Shown one piece after another: positions 43,717 to 55,834 of a stretch of 64,000 bases of DNA. A program made the translations under genes and the position numbers. The DNA comes from Gnomoniopsis sp. IMI 355080 (lineage: Eukaryota; Ascomycota; Sordariomycetes; Diaporthales; Gnomoniaceae). Numbering within the stretch: position 1 is the stretch's first letter; each line of letters begins with the position of its first letter. The DNA is taken from positions 1 through 64,000 of the forward strand of contig JAPEVC010000093.1 in the NCBI GenBank assembly GCA_027946555.1. Reading direction: 5' to 3'. The notes under the pieces are model-generated. The model ran no database searches and had not been told where the DNA came from. It was given only the letters and a program-made list of their open reading frames with translations.

Positions 43717-45020
43717 TTAGAAAGTAGTCTGCAGCTTGGGGTAATCTTTGGCGTGAGCGTCGAGGTCCGCGAAGATAGCCTCAGAGGCATCCTTTCCGAG
43801 GGACTCCATTCGCTCAGCATCCTCGTCCTCCAGCTTTTCCATCTCCTCCATAGGCTGTTCCTTGTCCTGAGACTTTTCGTCTTTTTCGTCAGGCTGCATA
43901 GCCTTGTCTATGCCAGATGATTCGCCAACCAAGAGGAATTGGGCGTTGGGGACGAGATGTTTGGGGACGGTACCCATCCAGCGGAGGGAACGAAACTCGT
44001 CGAGAATCTGGGAGCAGATGTCAGTCGAGAGGCAGGTAGGACGTATGATGCGCAAAACACATACCTCCTTGGAGAAGTCAGGTCCCTGTGGCAGCGCGGT
44101 GCCTGGGGGCGCCGAAAACTGCGGATTGCGAGTGCTGATGATCCAGCTACCCTTCTCCTTCAGCCCGATTTCCGTCTGGACCTCACCAAGCTTTTCAGGA
44201 AGCGTCAGCATGTACGCCAAGTGGCTCTCTCGTCCGGTGGTGGTAATTGCATATACACCCTCCCCAATTGGGGTTGCCGCAGGGCTGTGTCTCGTGCCGG
44301 CCGTCTTAGTGTCGTAGTCATTGGCAGCCAAGAACTCCTCCTTCAGCTTCTCGAACGACTCGTTGGTTTTCTCAACAAAGGCGATCCAGCGTTCCTTGCC
44401 AGACTGCGGCAGAACCTTCTTTGGGATTGCGATGAGACGGGAGTTGCCTGCGTCGCCAATTGGACCGTCACCTAGCTTGGCGTCTTTCGGAATAGGTCGC
44501 AAGACCATGTAGCTGCGGGCGATATCGCTCACTCTTTCTGGGTGGTCGATGCCGACGCGGCCGCGGAAGAAGAAGTAGACAATGCCCTTTTCGAGAATGC
44601 TGGACGAGGTTGATCCGTTGCGGCCATGTGGCTCGACGGCGGTATCTCCGTCGTTTGCACTGGACTTAGGCTGGTCTTCTTGCTTACTGTTGCCATTCTT
44701 GCCCTCAGATTTTGGTTGAGGCTCTTGTGATTTATCGGCCTCCTGCTGATCCTCGTTACCATTCTCCTCCGCTTCCTTCTCCTTTGAGTGACTGTCGTGG
44801 AGGGGTCTCCGTCAGCTACCAATGGCTTGAATTTCATGTCACTCTTTCTCACTGACCCGTTTAGAGAATCGTCAAGAGTGGTTTGCTTCAATCCCTTATC
44901 CCCACTCTCGCTTTTCTCTTCCTTCTTCTGAGCCTTGGCTGGAGGCGAGCCAGCAGATGCTGTGTCGTCCAACTTGTGCTTGTCGCCAGCGTTGGTGTTT
45001 CCCGACCGTGTTTGCGTCAT
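43717..45020 (-). CDS. Conserved Pezizomycotina acidic protein (often labelled BTB transcription factor-like)
   Basis: Three exons, 45020-44857, 44791-44065 and 44007-43717, with introns of 65 and 57 nt, give 393 residues. The N-terminal 130 residues are disordered, rich in Lys, Glu, Ser and Asn, and include a KQTTLDDSLNG motif like a PCNA-binding PIP box. The ordered part begins at EKGIVYFFFRGRVG and runs through IARSYMVLRPIPKDAKLGDGP, KKVLPQSGKERWIAFVEK, TAGTRHSPAATPIGEGVYAI and RESHLAYMLTLP. The tail is acidic. I recall this block as widely conserved in filamentous ascomycetes, annotated in databases as a BTB domain transcription factor, but no BTB fold is evident to me. The second intron is 57 nt and stop-free, so retention would keep the frame. 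Function unknown. Confidence 0.82.
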
Positions 45021-45587
45021 GATGTTGGGTTGTGTTGAATGATGATGGTGGGATCGCGTGTCTTGAGTAAACGAATGCAGTTATGACTTGTGGGTGGCAT
45101 GGCGTCGGAAGCATTGTGTGAAATCGTGGGAAACGCGTCTTTTGGAAGTTGACGCGCCATTCGGAGCTGATGTCGCCATGATGTCATGTCTCAATCACTA
45201 CTTTCTTTTCGGTGTCGTTAGGAAGGTGTGAACCCCTGTCAATGTCACAGCCGGCGATGCTTCTTGTTAGTGCCCGTTTCTTGGTGTTTAGTCTAACCCT
45301 AATAAACAGAGCTGATTTCCTTATACAGAACTAAATATAGCTTATAGCCAACCCTGTAGAGGGGTGCCCAATCGCTGGTGTGGCACAGCATTTCTGGCTG
45401 GCCTCGGCTGTTATTGTCCTTCAACAAACGGTATTGTTAATTCGCGTACCATCCTCTCGTCTTATATTTCCACCATTTGGCGCCGAATTGGAATCATGCC
45501 GTGTCTGACAGCTTGTTTGTAAATTTTCGCAGGGCCATTCACACATTGCTTTGAGTATGGTTGAAACGCTGGATTTCTCGACCTCGC
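45021..45587. other. Intergenic, divergent promoters
   Basis: About 570 bases between the minus-strand conserved gene and the plus-strand P450, so it should hold both promoters. An ATG at 45557 opens a different frame and is not used. Confidence 0.4.
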
Positions 45588-47483
45588 ATGTCGTCGTGTC
45601 CGTGGTACGGTTCTGCAGTTCAAGATATAAAGCTCGTCATATCACTGACTTGGGCCTTGAGGTTCCTTCAGGTTATCATCATTACAAGTTATGCCTTGTA
45701 CCAATTGTTGCTTCATCCTTTGAGGAGGTTTCCCGGTCCACTGCTTGGCAGAATCTCGAGCGGCTATGGAGCTTTCTATGTCTGGCGCCGAGACATTCAC
45801 CTTGTCTCAGTCAATTTGCACAAGAAATATGGTGAGCAAACACTGATTCACATAATCGTTCCATCACAGCATTTCTCCATCGACGATGAGGCCCTCTCAT
45901 TTCCTCGGCTCGTGAGTGACAGCTGATGTACAAGCCAGGCCCTGTCGTGAGACTGACACCAGATCGTCTTGTGTTTAATAGCGCTACAGCATTGCAAGGT
46001 GAGTTTCTTACTGTCCTTGGCCGCAATCGTAGCTATCAGCAGAGTATTGACACTACATTTTGAAGACATCTACAACAACTCGCGAGTTTCGAAAGGACAA
46101 TCGTACAAAGAGATGAGAACATCTGGACGGGGCACTGCGAATCTGTTCAACAGTCTGGACAAGGAAGAACATCGAGTCAAGCGGCGTATTATTGGGCCCG
46201 TCATCGGAGACAGCTCGATGCGTGTCTTTGAGCCAGAAATGCAGAAGCGGATCAAAACTTTCTTGGTCCAAATCCTACGCTCTGATCACCAGCCTATCAA
46301 CATGACACCGCGATGTGAGCGACTGGCCGTTGATGTCATTGGGCAACTCGGCTTCGGTTATCCTCTCAACACGCAGGTAGAGCCAAACAATCGCGTTGTG
46401 GTTGAGGGGATCACGGCTCGCGGCAAGCGAAGCTCCCTCTATTTCTTTTGGCCGCGACTCCGGTTACTTGAAACACTTTTCAACATGGTCCAAGGTAACG
46501 AGCCGATGGCCGGCTGGTACAAGGCTGTGACGACGATGATCCAGACCCGGATGAAGATGCCTCATGATGCTAAGCACGATGTTTACTCCCTTGCATCACC
46601 AAAGATTGGAGAACCAGGACTCATTACCAAAGATCTCTGGGCTGAAGCTACTTTCTTCATTGCCGCAGGTACGTTCCCCAGGTGTGAGGCGAAGGACCTC
46701 CTCGACCATTTCCAATTTTCCACGCTCATTTCAAAAAGATGAACGCCCGATTGACGTTTCTGTTCAGGCGGTAGCACTACGGCAACTGCTCTGAGTGGGG
46801 CTTTCTTCTACCTCTCCCGCAATCTCGAGGCCTACGACCGACTTGCTGCCGAGATCAGAACGACATTCGCTTCGTCCAAGGAGATTCGTCAGGGTGCTCA
46901 GCTCAACGGTTGCAAGTACTTACGTGCTGTCATCGAGGAGACAATGCGGATGTCACCATCCACACTTTCACACGCTTGGCGAGAACAAGACCCTGCTTCG
47001 GTCGCTAAAGGAGAGCGCCTTGTCATTGACGGTCATGTGATTCCGCCGGGAACGCAGTTCGCAGTGAGCCAATACGCTTTACAGCATCACGAAGAATATT
47101 TTCCAGACCCTTTCAAGTTCAACCCAGAGCGATGGCTAGCACCAACAATGGAATCACTGGAGCGCAGAGATGCGCAGGCTTCCATGAGGCGCGCATTTGC
47201 TCCTTTCTCCATTGGTGATCGAGCCTGCGCCGGAAAACCTATGGCATGGCTGGAAATGAGGCTCACTATTGCCCACACACTTTGGTACTTTGACTTCAAG
47301 CAAGCGACTGGGAAAGAAGGCAAACTTGGCGGAGGTGATGGTGTCAATAGACACGACGGACGCGGTAGATTGGACGAGTACCAGCTCTACGACAGCGTTG
47401 TGGTGATGCACGACGGTCCATGTTTGGTGTTTGAGCCATATAAAGACCACTGGAAAGATCTAGAACTTCTAGACAGAGAGTAG
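45588..47483 (+). CDS. Cytochrome P450 monooxygenase
   Basis: ER-anchored haem oxygenase that hydroxylates small hydrophobic compounds with a reductase partner. Four exons, 45588-45831, 45939-45998, 46066-46668 and 46768-47483, give 540 residues. The N-terminus has a membrane anchor (FLQVIIITSYALYQLLL) followed by the proline-rich hinge RRFPGPLLG. The I-helix reads FFIAAGGSTTATALSG, the K-helix ExxR is EETMR, and FNPERW matches the PERF motif. The haem-binding loop is FSIGDRACAG with Cys456 as thiolate ligand. All key residues are present, so it is probably active. Introns of 107, 67 and 99 nt restore the family motifs. Substrate and CYP family cannot be set here. A broken P450 lies head-on on the other strand just downstream. 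Confidence 0.92.
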
Positions 47484-47679
47484 CATTAGGCAGTGAACTA
47501 TCTACTTCGGGACTCGGCTTCGACGATAGCTGCAGATAGGCATGGTCCCTAGAGCCCGTCCAGGTGGAAGGCTGGGATAGATCGAATCACCCTGGCAGGT
47601 GGTCAGTAGTTTTTGAGTCAGTGCAGGGTGGTTCGTTATTCGAGTATGGGCATCTACCATCTAAGTCTTCAGATGGTTT

Positions 47680-48710
47680 ACGTCCTGCGGGTGAGACGAA
47701 CAATGTTTGGCTGTTTGTCCCAGAACCATCGAGTTCCCTGCTTTCCCTAGACTGGCAGGTCGATGCTCCGCGAGACGACCACTTCGACAGCCCATGACAA
47801 TTTAGCCATGATCAAACGTAGCTCAAGCTGTTTGGGCCAAGAGAGATCATTTTCATTGCGATCCCACCGTCTTGCATGCCCACTCTCGGTATTGCTAATA
47901 AGCCACCGCGAAGGCTCGAAGCGGTCGGGCTCGACAAAGTTCTTTGCTTGGCCCTGTACGTAGCCCCCGGCGGGACAGATACCACTGTATGTGTAGGGAG
48001 AACTTGACCAGCAACAGTGCCTCCCGGGAATGGAACTTTCCAGCGCATAAATCAGGAACCGTTGGGCAGAGTCTCGTGGCCTCGTTTGGTGTTGCGTTGA
48101 GTATGGTAGGTGCTTCAGACTGAGTCTTGCGATCTCGTCTCACGAATCAAGAGCTGGTCGAATGTCGTGGGTGATCGTGACAAGGTCGTCCGGATTTTGA
48201 AGAAGTTAGTTGAGGAGTCTAGTTAGGGCAGTGGTGGCCGATTCGCTACCTGCAGCGACCAATATCATAGCGTTGACCTTCATGTCTTCGCGGCTCATGA
48301 AACCGAGTGCGTCGTCTTTTTTCAGACTATAGCATCAAACTTCACAAAATTTAAAAGCGGACGCGTAGACTCCCACCTTCCACATGTCTTTATTGTTTTG
48401 ATCTTTTGCGCCGACTTGCCTGAATCGGTGATCACCGATAATATACACAATAGCACAGAGACAACGCTCTTATTCGAGCTCACGCGTCACCTTGTCACGG
48501 ACAGTTTCACGTGTGAGTAAGGCCTAGTAGACTATCATTGCGTTGCGATGGCGAATGAGGTCGTTCAGCGTTTTTTCTGATGATTCTACTTTGAAGTTAC
48601 AACATAGGTTCCTACCAGTTCCGCCGCTATAGAGCCCTCGTGGTTGCTCTCGGGATTTCCGTTCTTGAAACAAAAGTCCATCGCTGCTTATATAGGGAAA
48701 GTACGTCATA
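47680..48710 (-). pseudogene. Cytochrome P450 pseudogene
   Basis: Reading the minus strand from 48710 downwards gives scattered P450 landmarks in different frames. They are an I-helix-like stretch (NAMILVAAGSESATTAL, about 48260-48300), an in-frame TAA at 48208-48206 just before LLQNPDD, and a K-helix-like EATR at 48083-48072 followed by LCPTVPD. Then come PDRFEPSRWL at about 47900-47930, an SLGP start of the haem loop running straight into NSLSYV so that the Cys codon is missing, then LRLIMAKL, and an end like WDKQPNIVRLTRR at 47728-47680. Stops, frame changes and loss of the haem ligand show it is dead. It differs in sequence from the live P450 beside it, so it is not a fresh tandem copy. 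Confidence 0.85.
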
Positions 48711-49391
48711 TCTCCTGAATTAATACGTCCCTGTTCAAATTTTTACAGAGTGATATACTTGGTTGTGCTTATGTAATATTCCCGTTGCATGTTAGTCGGA
48801 TTTGCAGCTTTCTATTGCTTCTTATCGATGTCGTGATTGTCGACTTGTTTCGCATGTGACTAAGTAGACTTTGTTGAAACGGATCCGTCCCACTATGGAT
48901 CAACTTTGTAGCAGTAATTACCACCTGTCGAAGCACGTGTGTGTATAGAGACGCCACATGGCTTCGAGACCATGACTCAACATTGTAGGCGGCATGCACC
49001 TCACCTACTAGTAAGGGATTGCCAGTCCCGTACCTTTTTCTTTTCTTAGTGAGACAGTCAAAGGCAAGGGTGGGGGGGGCCTGTTTTGTCACTATTCCCG
49101 TCGTGAAAGCTTTTTCCGAAAGTGGAAATTTCAGTTACCGCTAAGTTCCCCTTCAACCTCAACCTACCTTGGTGCAACCTTCTTGACCACTTTCTCATGC
49201 AGCATTCTGTCCAGCCAAATCGGAATTCCAACAAAAACTTCAGCCTCGTTTGTCATTTTGGTCCGGGTCACAAAAAACTTAGCAATTCTTCTGGAAGCCA
49301 ACTTGGTGGGCGATAGACTGTCACAGACGTCTCACCGCCCTCGACATCCCCCGGCTTAGAACTTCCATCACCGAGTTTTAGTGGACCAACG
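48711..49391. other. Intergenic
   Basis: May contain the decayed N-terminal part of the P450 pseudogene, but no motif could be read. The right end is the promoter and leader of the SET-domain gene. A G7 run lies at 49072-49078. Confidence 0.4.
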
Positions 49392-50438
49392 ATGCTTGAC
49401 TCTGCCAATGGTGAAAGATTATCTCAACTTTTCACCGTTAGAGAAACCCCAGGCGCAGGAAGAGGCGCCTTCGCCACACAAACCCTACCCGCAGGCACCA
49501 TCATCCACTCCGCCACTGATCTAACAGTCCACGTGCTCCTGCGCGAGTATCGCGGCGAAGTCTGCTGGGAATGCTTCACCTACGACCGCGGTAAGAAGCT
49601 CCCCGTACGAGACACCCTGCACGGTTTCGCATTCTGCTCGGACGCATGCGCGGCGACGTCCGCGCAGCGGTATAATGATGTGAGCTTGCAAGCTTGGGCT
49701 GTGTTGGAGGCGACCCTGCGGTCCAAGACAAAAACAGAGGAATTCCATGTGGACGACGTCACCAAGCCGGACGCCGCGGTGGTGGAGGCAGCGTGGGCCG
49801 TCGCCGAGAAGACGGCGGCGTCCATCGTGAGCGCCCGAACTAATGGAGCGGCGTCCACCAAGGCAAGCAGGAGGATATTACAGCAGGCGCTGTCCAATGT
49901 CCCGACGTTGATCCTCGACACGCTCCACTTCCAGCTCCACGCCATCATAGTACGGTACCAGTCCCCCGAGCGATGGACGTCCATTCTCCCCCTGGAGGGC
50001 GAGTCCTGCCCTTACACCTCGGCCCAGGAGCTGGCGGGCCATATCAGCGCCTTCCTCTACCTCGCCGCCTCGCTGCCACGGGAGCTACTCCCTTTCGTCA
50101 CGCCCGACACGCTGCGCACGGTCAAAGCGCGGGAGGTGCACAACAGCTTCGGCATCCGATCGTTGGAGGATGAAGGGTCTGAGTTCTTTGGCTACGGCGT
50201 CTGGCCGAGTGCAAGCTATTTTAATCATAGCTGCGAGCCCAATGTATTAAAGCGGCGGGTTGGGAGGACGTGGGTTTTCGAAGCCGAGAGGCAAATCATG
50301 GCGGGCGAGGAGCTGAGTATCTCATATTTGGGTGCCCCTGGGGAGGAGAAGACGTTGGGCACAAGCGAGCGGAGAAGCAGATTGGAGAAGACCTGGGGTT
50401 TTGTGTGCATATGTAAACGATGTAAGCGCAATGCATAG
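49392..50438 (+). CDS. SET-domain protein with MYND-like zinc finger (SMYD/Set6-like)
   Basis: Putative protein-lysine methyltransferase. Single-exon, 348 residues. The SET domain starts at GAGRGAFATQTLPAGTII and is split, as in SMYD proteins, by an inserted zinc-finger-like segment with cysteines 58, 61, 82 and 86 (CWEC ... FCSDAC). It resumes at EVHNSFGIR and GYGVWPSASYFNHSCEPN, the substrate and SAM-binding core at about residues 265-284, then IMAGEELSISYLG. A post-SET cysteine cluster (CICKRCKR) closes the protein. This order matches fungal Set6/SMYD-like proteins. Substrate may be histone or non-histone. It has no obvious functional link with its metabolic neighbours, though a local chromatin role cannot be excluded. 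Confidence 0.88.
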   Translation: MLDSANGERLSQLFTVRETPGAGRGAFATQTLPAGTIIHSATDLTVHVLLREYRGEVCWECFTYDRGKKLPVRDTLHGFAFCSDACAATSAQRYNDVSLQAWAVLEATLRSKTKTEEFHVDDVTKPDAAVVEAAWAVAEKTAASIVSARTNGAASTKASRRILQQALSNVPTLILDTLHFQLHAIIVRYQSPERWTSILPLEGESCPYTSAQELAGHISAFLYLAASLPRELLPFVTPDTLRTVKAREVHNSFGIRSLEDEGSEFFGYGVWPSASYFNHSCEPNVLKRRVGRTWVFEAERQIMAGEELSISYLGAPGEEKTLGTSERRSRLEKTWGFVCICKRCKRNA

Positions 50439-51993
50439 TACTTATATTATGCATATGTACAGTATAGTGCAACGTGTGGTGCTGCAGATCAGAGGTGCGT
50501 AACGCCGTAATGCTCTCAAGAGTACCTGAATCGCATTCTGCACAAAGTAAATCGATCAAAAGTCTTGAAGCCATTCACATCGATTTCATGCTAACAGATT
50601 GTGAGATTATCGTATGGACGGAAATGGTGTTGTCCAATGCTTTGAAGAGGCGCGCTGGTCCGCACCGTTGATCACTACCTACCCAGTAGTGGTCCATATA
50701 TCCCATGTTTTCGGACCGACATACAAGTTTTCGAAGTCCTCCAGCAACTCAAAATCCAAATCCAACAATGAAACTGACCAGCAGAGCCTCCCAATGCATC
50801 CACTCCCTTTCATCAATCACTGATCGATTCACAACTCCATCTATAAGCGCTAAGGCCGGGCCTGCTAACACACTCAATCCCAATGCCCCGTGGCTTCCAT
50901 GGTACCATATGGCTAGCATAATTGGACCCACAGCGATCCTAGAACCGCAGAGCATTTGCATGAGGCCTACCACAAGCGTTTGATGATAGTGACCACCAAC
51001 AAGAAGGGGCTAGGTTCTTTGGCGAGCTATTGTCCACAGCAGTGGCTTTTTCACGACAGCTTCCTTTACCCCTTCTCGATACCGATCAATGAATATATAC
51101 TGTCTTTTCTCTCATCTTTCGTTGTTGTGTAATGTCTACCCAGGTGTACAGCACCTCATGACCTACTAACAGATACATAAAAAGCTCTTGGGGTCCAAAT
51201 TGTGCCTAAACTCTGTGTGCTTATGTACCTAAGGAGACATACGAATATGGAGTGCACAAATGTTTAGATGCGTCTGTCCAATAATTCACGGCTAGCATAC
51301 GTTAAATGTGTCACCAAATACAGGAGGCGGTCCGGCAGCGTGCAAGTGGTCGATGTGGATGGTGACATACTCAAGGGGATAAGAATGGTATATACAACAA
51401 CATCGCTGTTCCAATGATGGCCCAGAAGGGTAAATTGATAGCTCGACTTTTGAATTGGTTGGATAAAGCAACGAGTGATATGCAATGATAGACTATGAGC
51501 CTCGCTGTGAGAAAGCTGGAGGTGTCATTGCACAAATGCGGCCTAGTTCAATAGACACACCTCAAGCACAAGAACAATTTTAATCCGGCGAGAAAGACCG
51601 CCAATGCATTGACAAGCTTTTACTTGAATCTCTCCAGCGGCAATGCACCTACGAAAACACAAAGCACCTGTAAAATTGTACAAATGCCGGGCTTTGCTCA
51701 TAAAAGTGTCTCCGGGAAACCCCTCACATGTGAAATCCCCAGGCCTTCCCCGCAACACGAGGGCGACATCTAAGAGGAAACGCATAGATGAGGCAGGAGC
51801 CAGAGCTCTGGGCATGATATCCAACTCCAGTACCCGGAACGTGAGGGGAAAATAATTCTACGCGTCGCACTGGACTTTCAGATTCCGAGCATATATAGCA
51901 AAGTATTTGTCCACATGTCATATGAAGTGAATAGGGATTTATTTGGCTTGACGATATTCATGAATCCGATCATTCCTAGAATTGTCTATAAAC
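50439..51993. other. Intergenic
   Basis: About 1.55 kb with no supportable gene. Short frames at 50705-50983, 51264-51485 and 51543-51824 lack motifs. The right end is the promoter of the flavin oxidase gene. Confidence 0.4.
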
Positions 51994-53975
51994 ATGTCGA
52001 ACCTGAACTCTACATCCAAGATATATACCGATCCAAGCTACCAAGCTGTCCACGATGAGACTTATGCGCATCCTCTCGATCCTGAGATCCCAAGGGTCCT
52101 TCCACCGGGCGTCAATCAACAACAATTCGACGATGCACTACGCAAATGCGAGCAAGTCCTTGGATCCAGCAGCTCTGTGTACACGGGCAAGGATTTGAAG
52201 GAGTTTGTAGACCCTTATGATCTCCCAGAAGAAGGGTATGAGAAGAAGATTCCAAGTGCTGCAATCCGGTAAATCCCCCCAAGACCGCCATCTCAAACTC
52301 ATACGCATTGTCAGCTCACGCACCCTTTGCTAGTGTTGGATCCGTCGAGGATCTCCGTGCGGTTCTCAGGATCGCCAACGCAAGCAAAATCCCCCTCTGG
52401 GTCGTCTCAAGAGGCAAAAACCTTGGATATGGAGGCCCTGCACCCGTTGTGCCTGGTAGTGTGGTTCTAGACCTGCACCGCATCAACAAAGTCATTGAAG
52501 TAAACGAAAAGCTGGCATATGCAGTGGTGGAGCCGGGCGTGACGTTCGCTGATCTGTACAAATACTGTGCGGATAGGCAGCTGAAGGTCTGGCCCAGCAC
52601 AGCTTCATTGGGCTGGGGCAGTGTGATAGGCAACGTTCGTCTTTGACATTGGTGTGTAAGCTTTCGAGTGACAATGCTAACTATTAAGGATTCCAGACCC
52701 TCGATAGAGGCATGGGATTTGTTCCAATGGGCATGCATCATCATCATATTGCCGGATTGGAGGTGGTCCTTGCCAACGGCGATATCGTCCGCACCGGGCA
52801 GTTCAGCAGCACCAAATCACCATCAGCTCACTTAACAACTCTGACCTTTGGTCCGACAATCGATGGCCTTTTCCTGCAAAGCAACCTGGGCATTGTGACC
52901 AAGATGGGCATCCACATGCAACGCCAGCCAGAAGCGTACATGTCCTGTCGCCTCGACATGCCCGAGCTAGACGACCTAGCCACAATCGTAGATCTCCTGG
53001 GAGAGCTCCGACGCAACGGCACCTTGTCTACCTTCACCTACGTATATCCAATTCTTATGGAAGCGTCTCTGTACAAACAGCGACACGAGTGGCACGCCAA
53101 CATGTCGGAGCCCATACCCGAGTGGCGCCTGCGAGAGATAATGCAAGAACTCAATTGCGGCTGGTGGATTGCGAGGTTCTCGTTCATGGGGCCCAAGCAG
53201 GTGATTGAGGCGCATTACAAGGAAGTCGTCCGGGTGGTCTCTGCCAGGGCACCGACGGGCCGCCTCTCGCAGACGACGTTTACCGGTGGCGAGAAGGAAG
53301 GAGGGCTTGTCAATGCAGCTTCAGTCCCGATGCCCCACGGTGGCCAGTTTGTCGGCGTGCCTGATATCGAGGGCGTTGCGGTGACCAGGGTGATGAACTC
53401 ACAGGCGAAAGCGAATGCCCCCGGTGCTCATGCTGCGTACTCACCTATCCTACCGCTGGACGGTAAAGTCGTGTTAGAATGGTTCCGATGCGCAAAAGGT
53501 ATCTACGAGAAACATGGTGTCGATATATTGGAAGACTTTTATTTCAATGATCGATGCACGGTCAGTGTTTGCGAGTTTCCCTGGGAGAAGACCGACGCAG
53601 CTCAGCGTCAAAAGGTGGCCGCAATTTCTGCAGGGTTGTTTGAAGCAGGGAAGCAGCGCGGCTTGACCAAATACCGATCACATATAAATCATATGGGTGA
53701 GCCAGTCTCTATCTTACCTCAAGACCTTGTGGAATAGTGCTGACACACAGACTGAACAGATAAAGGTGCTGACTTATTCGATTTCAATGACCATGCGTAT
53801 CGTAGATTTGTTGAGACGCTGAAGGTGAGTCCTCTCGCATCGAGTCGTCCCGTATAGGCTTGCTGAATTAGTATAGGACTCTCTTGATCCCAATGGGATT
53901 CTATCACCGGGTAAACAGGGCATATGGCCTCGTCATCTACGACATCTAAGCCACCGGGAACCGTCAAGAATCTAG
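51994..53975 (+). CDS. FAD-linked oxidase, vanillyl-alcohol oxidase type
   Basis: Flavoprotein of the VAO/PCMH family that oxidises 4-substituted phenols (vanillyl alcohol, eugenol, 4-alkylphenols). Five exons, 51994-52268, 52334-52634, 52697-53696, 53760-53824 and 53877-53975, give 579 residues, close to the known enzyme length. The FAD-binding PCMH domain holds VSRGKNLGYGGPAPVVPGSV and GSVIGNTLDRGMGFVPMGMH, both near-signature for VAO. The cap domain follows, with INHMDKGADLFDFNDHAYRR and ending DPNGILSPGKQGIWP, again typical. No signal peptide; VAO is peroxisomal or cytosolic, but the C-terminal SRI is only a weak match to a peroxisomal tripeptide. The second intron uses a GTTCGT donor. 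Its neighbours are a GST and an alcohol dehydrogenase on the other strand. Confidence 0.9.
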
Positions 53976-54286
53976 AAAACAATCGCAGGGTTTAGAGAAT
54001 GATGGATGGTCTGCAAGTCTGCTTTTATAACATTGTTTCGTGCATTGGACTACATTTCTTCGTGCCTACAAAAATCCATTCCATTGCTCAAACTCCACAA
54101 TGTTAGGTGCCCGTACTTTGCACGATCGGACTGCTTGTCGGTGGTAATGCGACCGCCTCGGATTTTATTGAAAATATACTCAGTTTCCCGGATCATATTC
54201 CCAGGCGAACGCGTGCCGTTGGAGACCTATAAGTGGATTAAAACCACATTTGTGTTACTCACACCACCGATCACCGTACCGGTACT
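53976..54286. other. Short spacer between convergent genes
   Basis: Three-prime flanks of the flavin oxidase (+) and the GST (-). Nothing else is seen. Confidence 0.4.
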
Positions 54287-55209
54287 TTACGCCTTTGACT
54301 TTGCAATTCTTTCCTTTGTCCGCGCAACCATCGTCTCCTCGTTGAAAATGCCTGTCACACTCTTCTCTTTAACAACAGCCTCCGACCACTTGTGGAAATT
54401 GGGCGTCGTCTCCTCGAGGCTCTTGACCAGCGACGTGGGCAGCAGGCCATGCTTAGCGAACGTCTTGAGACGAAGGACGAATGGGGCGGTCAACACCTAT
54501 GATCCTTGTCAGTTCATGTGTCAAAGAGAACAGCAAGACCATAATAAGGACAACTCACCTCTGCAAGTGTAAGCTTTTGGCTCCCGCCAAAGAAAGGACC
54601 CGCACCCTGTAGCAGCGGCTCAATTTCCTTCACAATGCCCTTGACGAGGTCGTCAGCGTTGGCGGTAGCTTCCTCGTCGCTCTTAGCGAGCAGCGTCTTC
54701 ATGTAAAAGCCATTGACCTTCGAGAACCCTGAGCGGGGGGACATGTCAGTGATACTGTAGCCGTACAGCCAAACGACATTCACCAAGTCGTCGCGTCGCA
54801 AAAGTGAACCAAACGGGACCTTGACTACGTACAAGCGTCAACAAAGAAAGCAATCCGAGCCCTCGTCAGCGGCCCATTGGGATCCGAGGTTGCCGGCACC
54901 AGGTGAGAGGGGTAGGTGTCTGCAAGAAATTGAGCCACGATGGCAGACTCGGTAATGATCTCGCCGTTGTACGAGAGCGAGGGCACGAGGCCGCGTGGGT
55001 TGACCTTGAGATATTCCGGCGTGCGCGGCTTCGAGAGGTCAATGATCTCCTCCTCAAATGGGATGCCTAGCTCCGCGAGCGTAATGTGTGCGCGGTGAGC
55101 CCCTGGAAAGATGTTAGTGACGGTGCAGGAGAGAGGGTAGGGCGGATTAGTTCATACATGGGCACCCATGGTTGGTGTAGAGTTTGAGAGAGGCAGACTT
55201 GGAGCCCAT
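54287..55209 (-). CDS. Glutathione S-transferase, omega-like
   Basis: Conjugates glutathione to electrophiles or performs thiol transfer; cytosolic. Four exons, 55209-55158, 55102-54833, 54728-54559 and 54496-54287, give 233 residues, a normal GST length. The first intron splits the active-site motif: joined, it reads NHGCPWAHRAHI with Cys16 in the position used by omega and related fungal GSTs. The thioredoxin-like half continues with GLVPSLSYNGEIITESAIVAQFL, the glutathione-binding ESAI segment. The helical half has ARIAFFVDAWFSKVN and ends with FNEETMVARTKERIAKSKA. A TATATATA element lies 90-97 bases upstream. It is convergent with the flavin oxidase and shares strand with the downstream dehydrogenase. 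Quinone methides made by VAO enzymes would be plausible targets, but this is inference. Confidence 0.9.
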
Positions 55210-55834
55210 TTTGAGATGGTGATGATGTTGATTTCAGTTTTCCAACGATATGATCTTTGTCGGAGCCAGTGTAAACAATGAATTGAGTATGCGAATGTAT
55301 ATATAAGGATCCGAAGTGAATGTCGAGCACAGGAACTCAAACATGAAGTCTAACGGATTAATAATACAAGTCCCCTTTGGATCCGAAAACAACCCCTCTC
55401 GGATGGACCCAGACCCGAATTGCATCATCTGCGGTACGATGTGCTTCAACATTTTGGAGAAAAGTATCCCAGAGCCGGTCACATGGCGTGACTGTGTTGT
55501 CGATATAGCTCATTGATTTGATGACGGCAATGCTGAAGCCTGGTTCAATGATTAGCAATATACCGCGAGCTATGAAAAGTGCTATGGTGGTCTGCATATT
55601 CCGGTTGTGTTGCCTCCGTGTACACGGCCCCACGCCGATCCGACGACGCGTATTTCCGGCCCGGATGTACGGCTTCAACAGATGGAGCACCGGTGCCCGT
55701 ACGGGTTCATCTACCTGCACCTATACTCAACCAGTTCGATTCGACACGACACCAATTCAAATGCCTTCTGCTCTTTTAGATACAAGGTCTATAGAGGCGT
55801 TATTTCCAAAGTAGGGATAGCCAAAGTGCCCAAT
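55210..55834. other. Spacer between the GST and alcohol dehydrogenase genes
   Basis: Contains the GST promoter and the 3' flank of the dehydrogenase. Overlapping plus-strand frames here run antisense to the dehydrogenase and are not genes. Confidence 0.4.
55298..55305 (-). promoter_or_regulatory. TATA-like element of the GST gene
   Basis: TATATATA, 89-96 bases before the minus-strand ATG at 55209, in non-coding DNA. Confidence 0.45.

Noticed and set aside
47680..48710. Intact second P450 gene with introns
   Set aside because: The haem-loop cysteine is absent and an in-frame stop lies in the I-helix region; no splice model I tried restores both.
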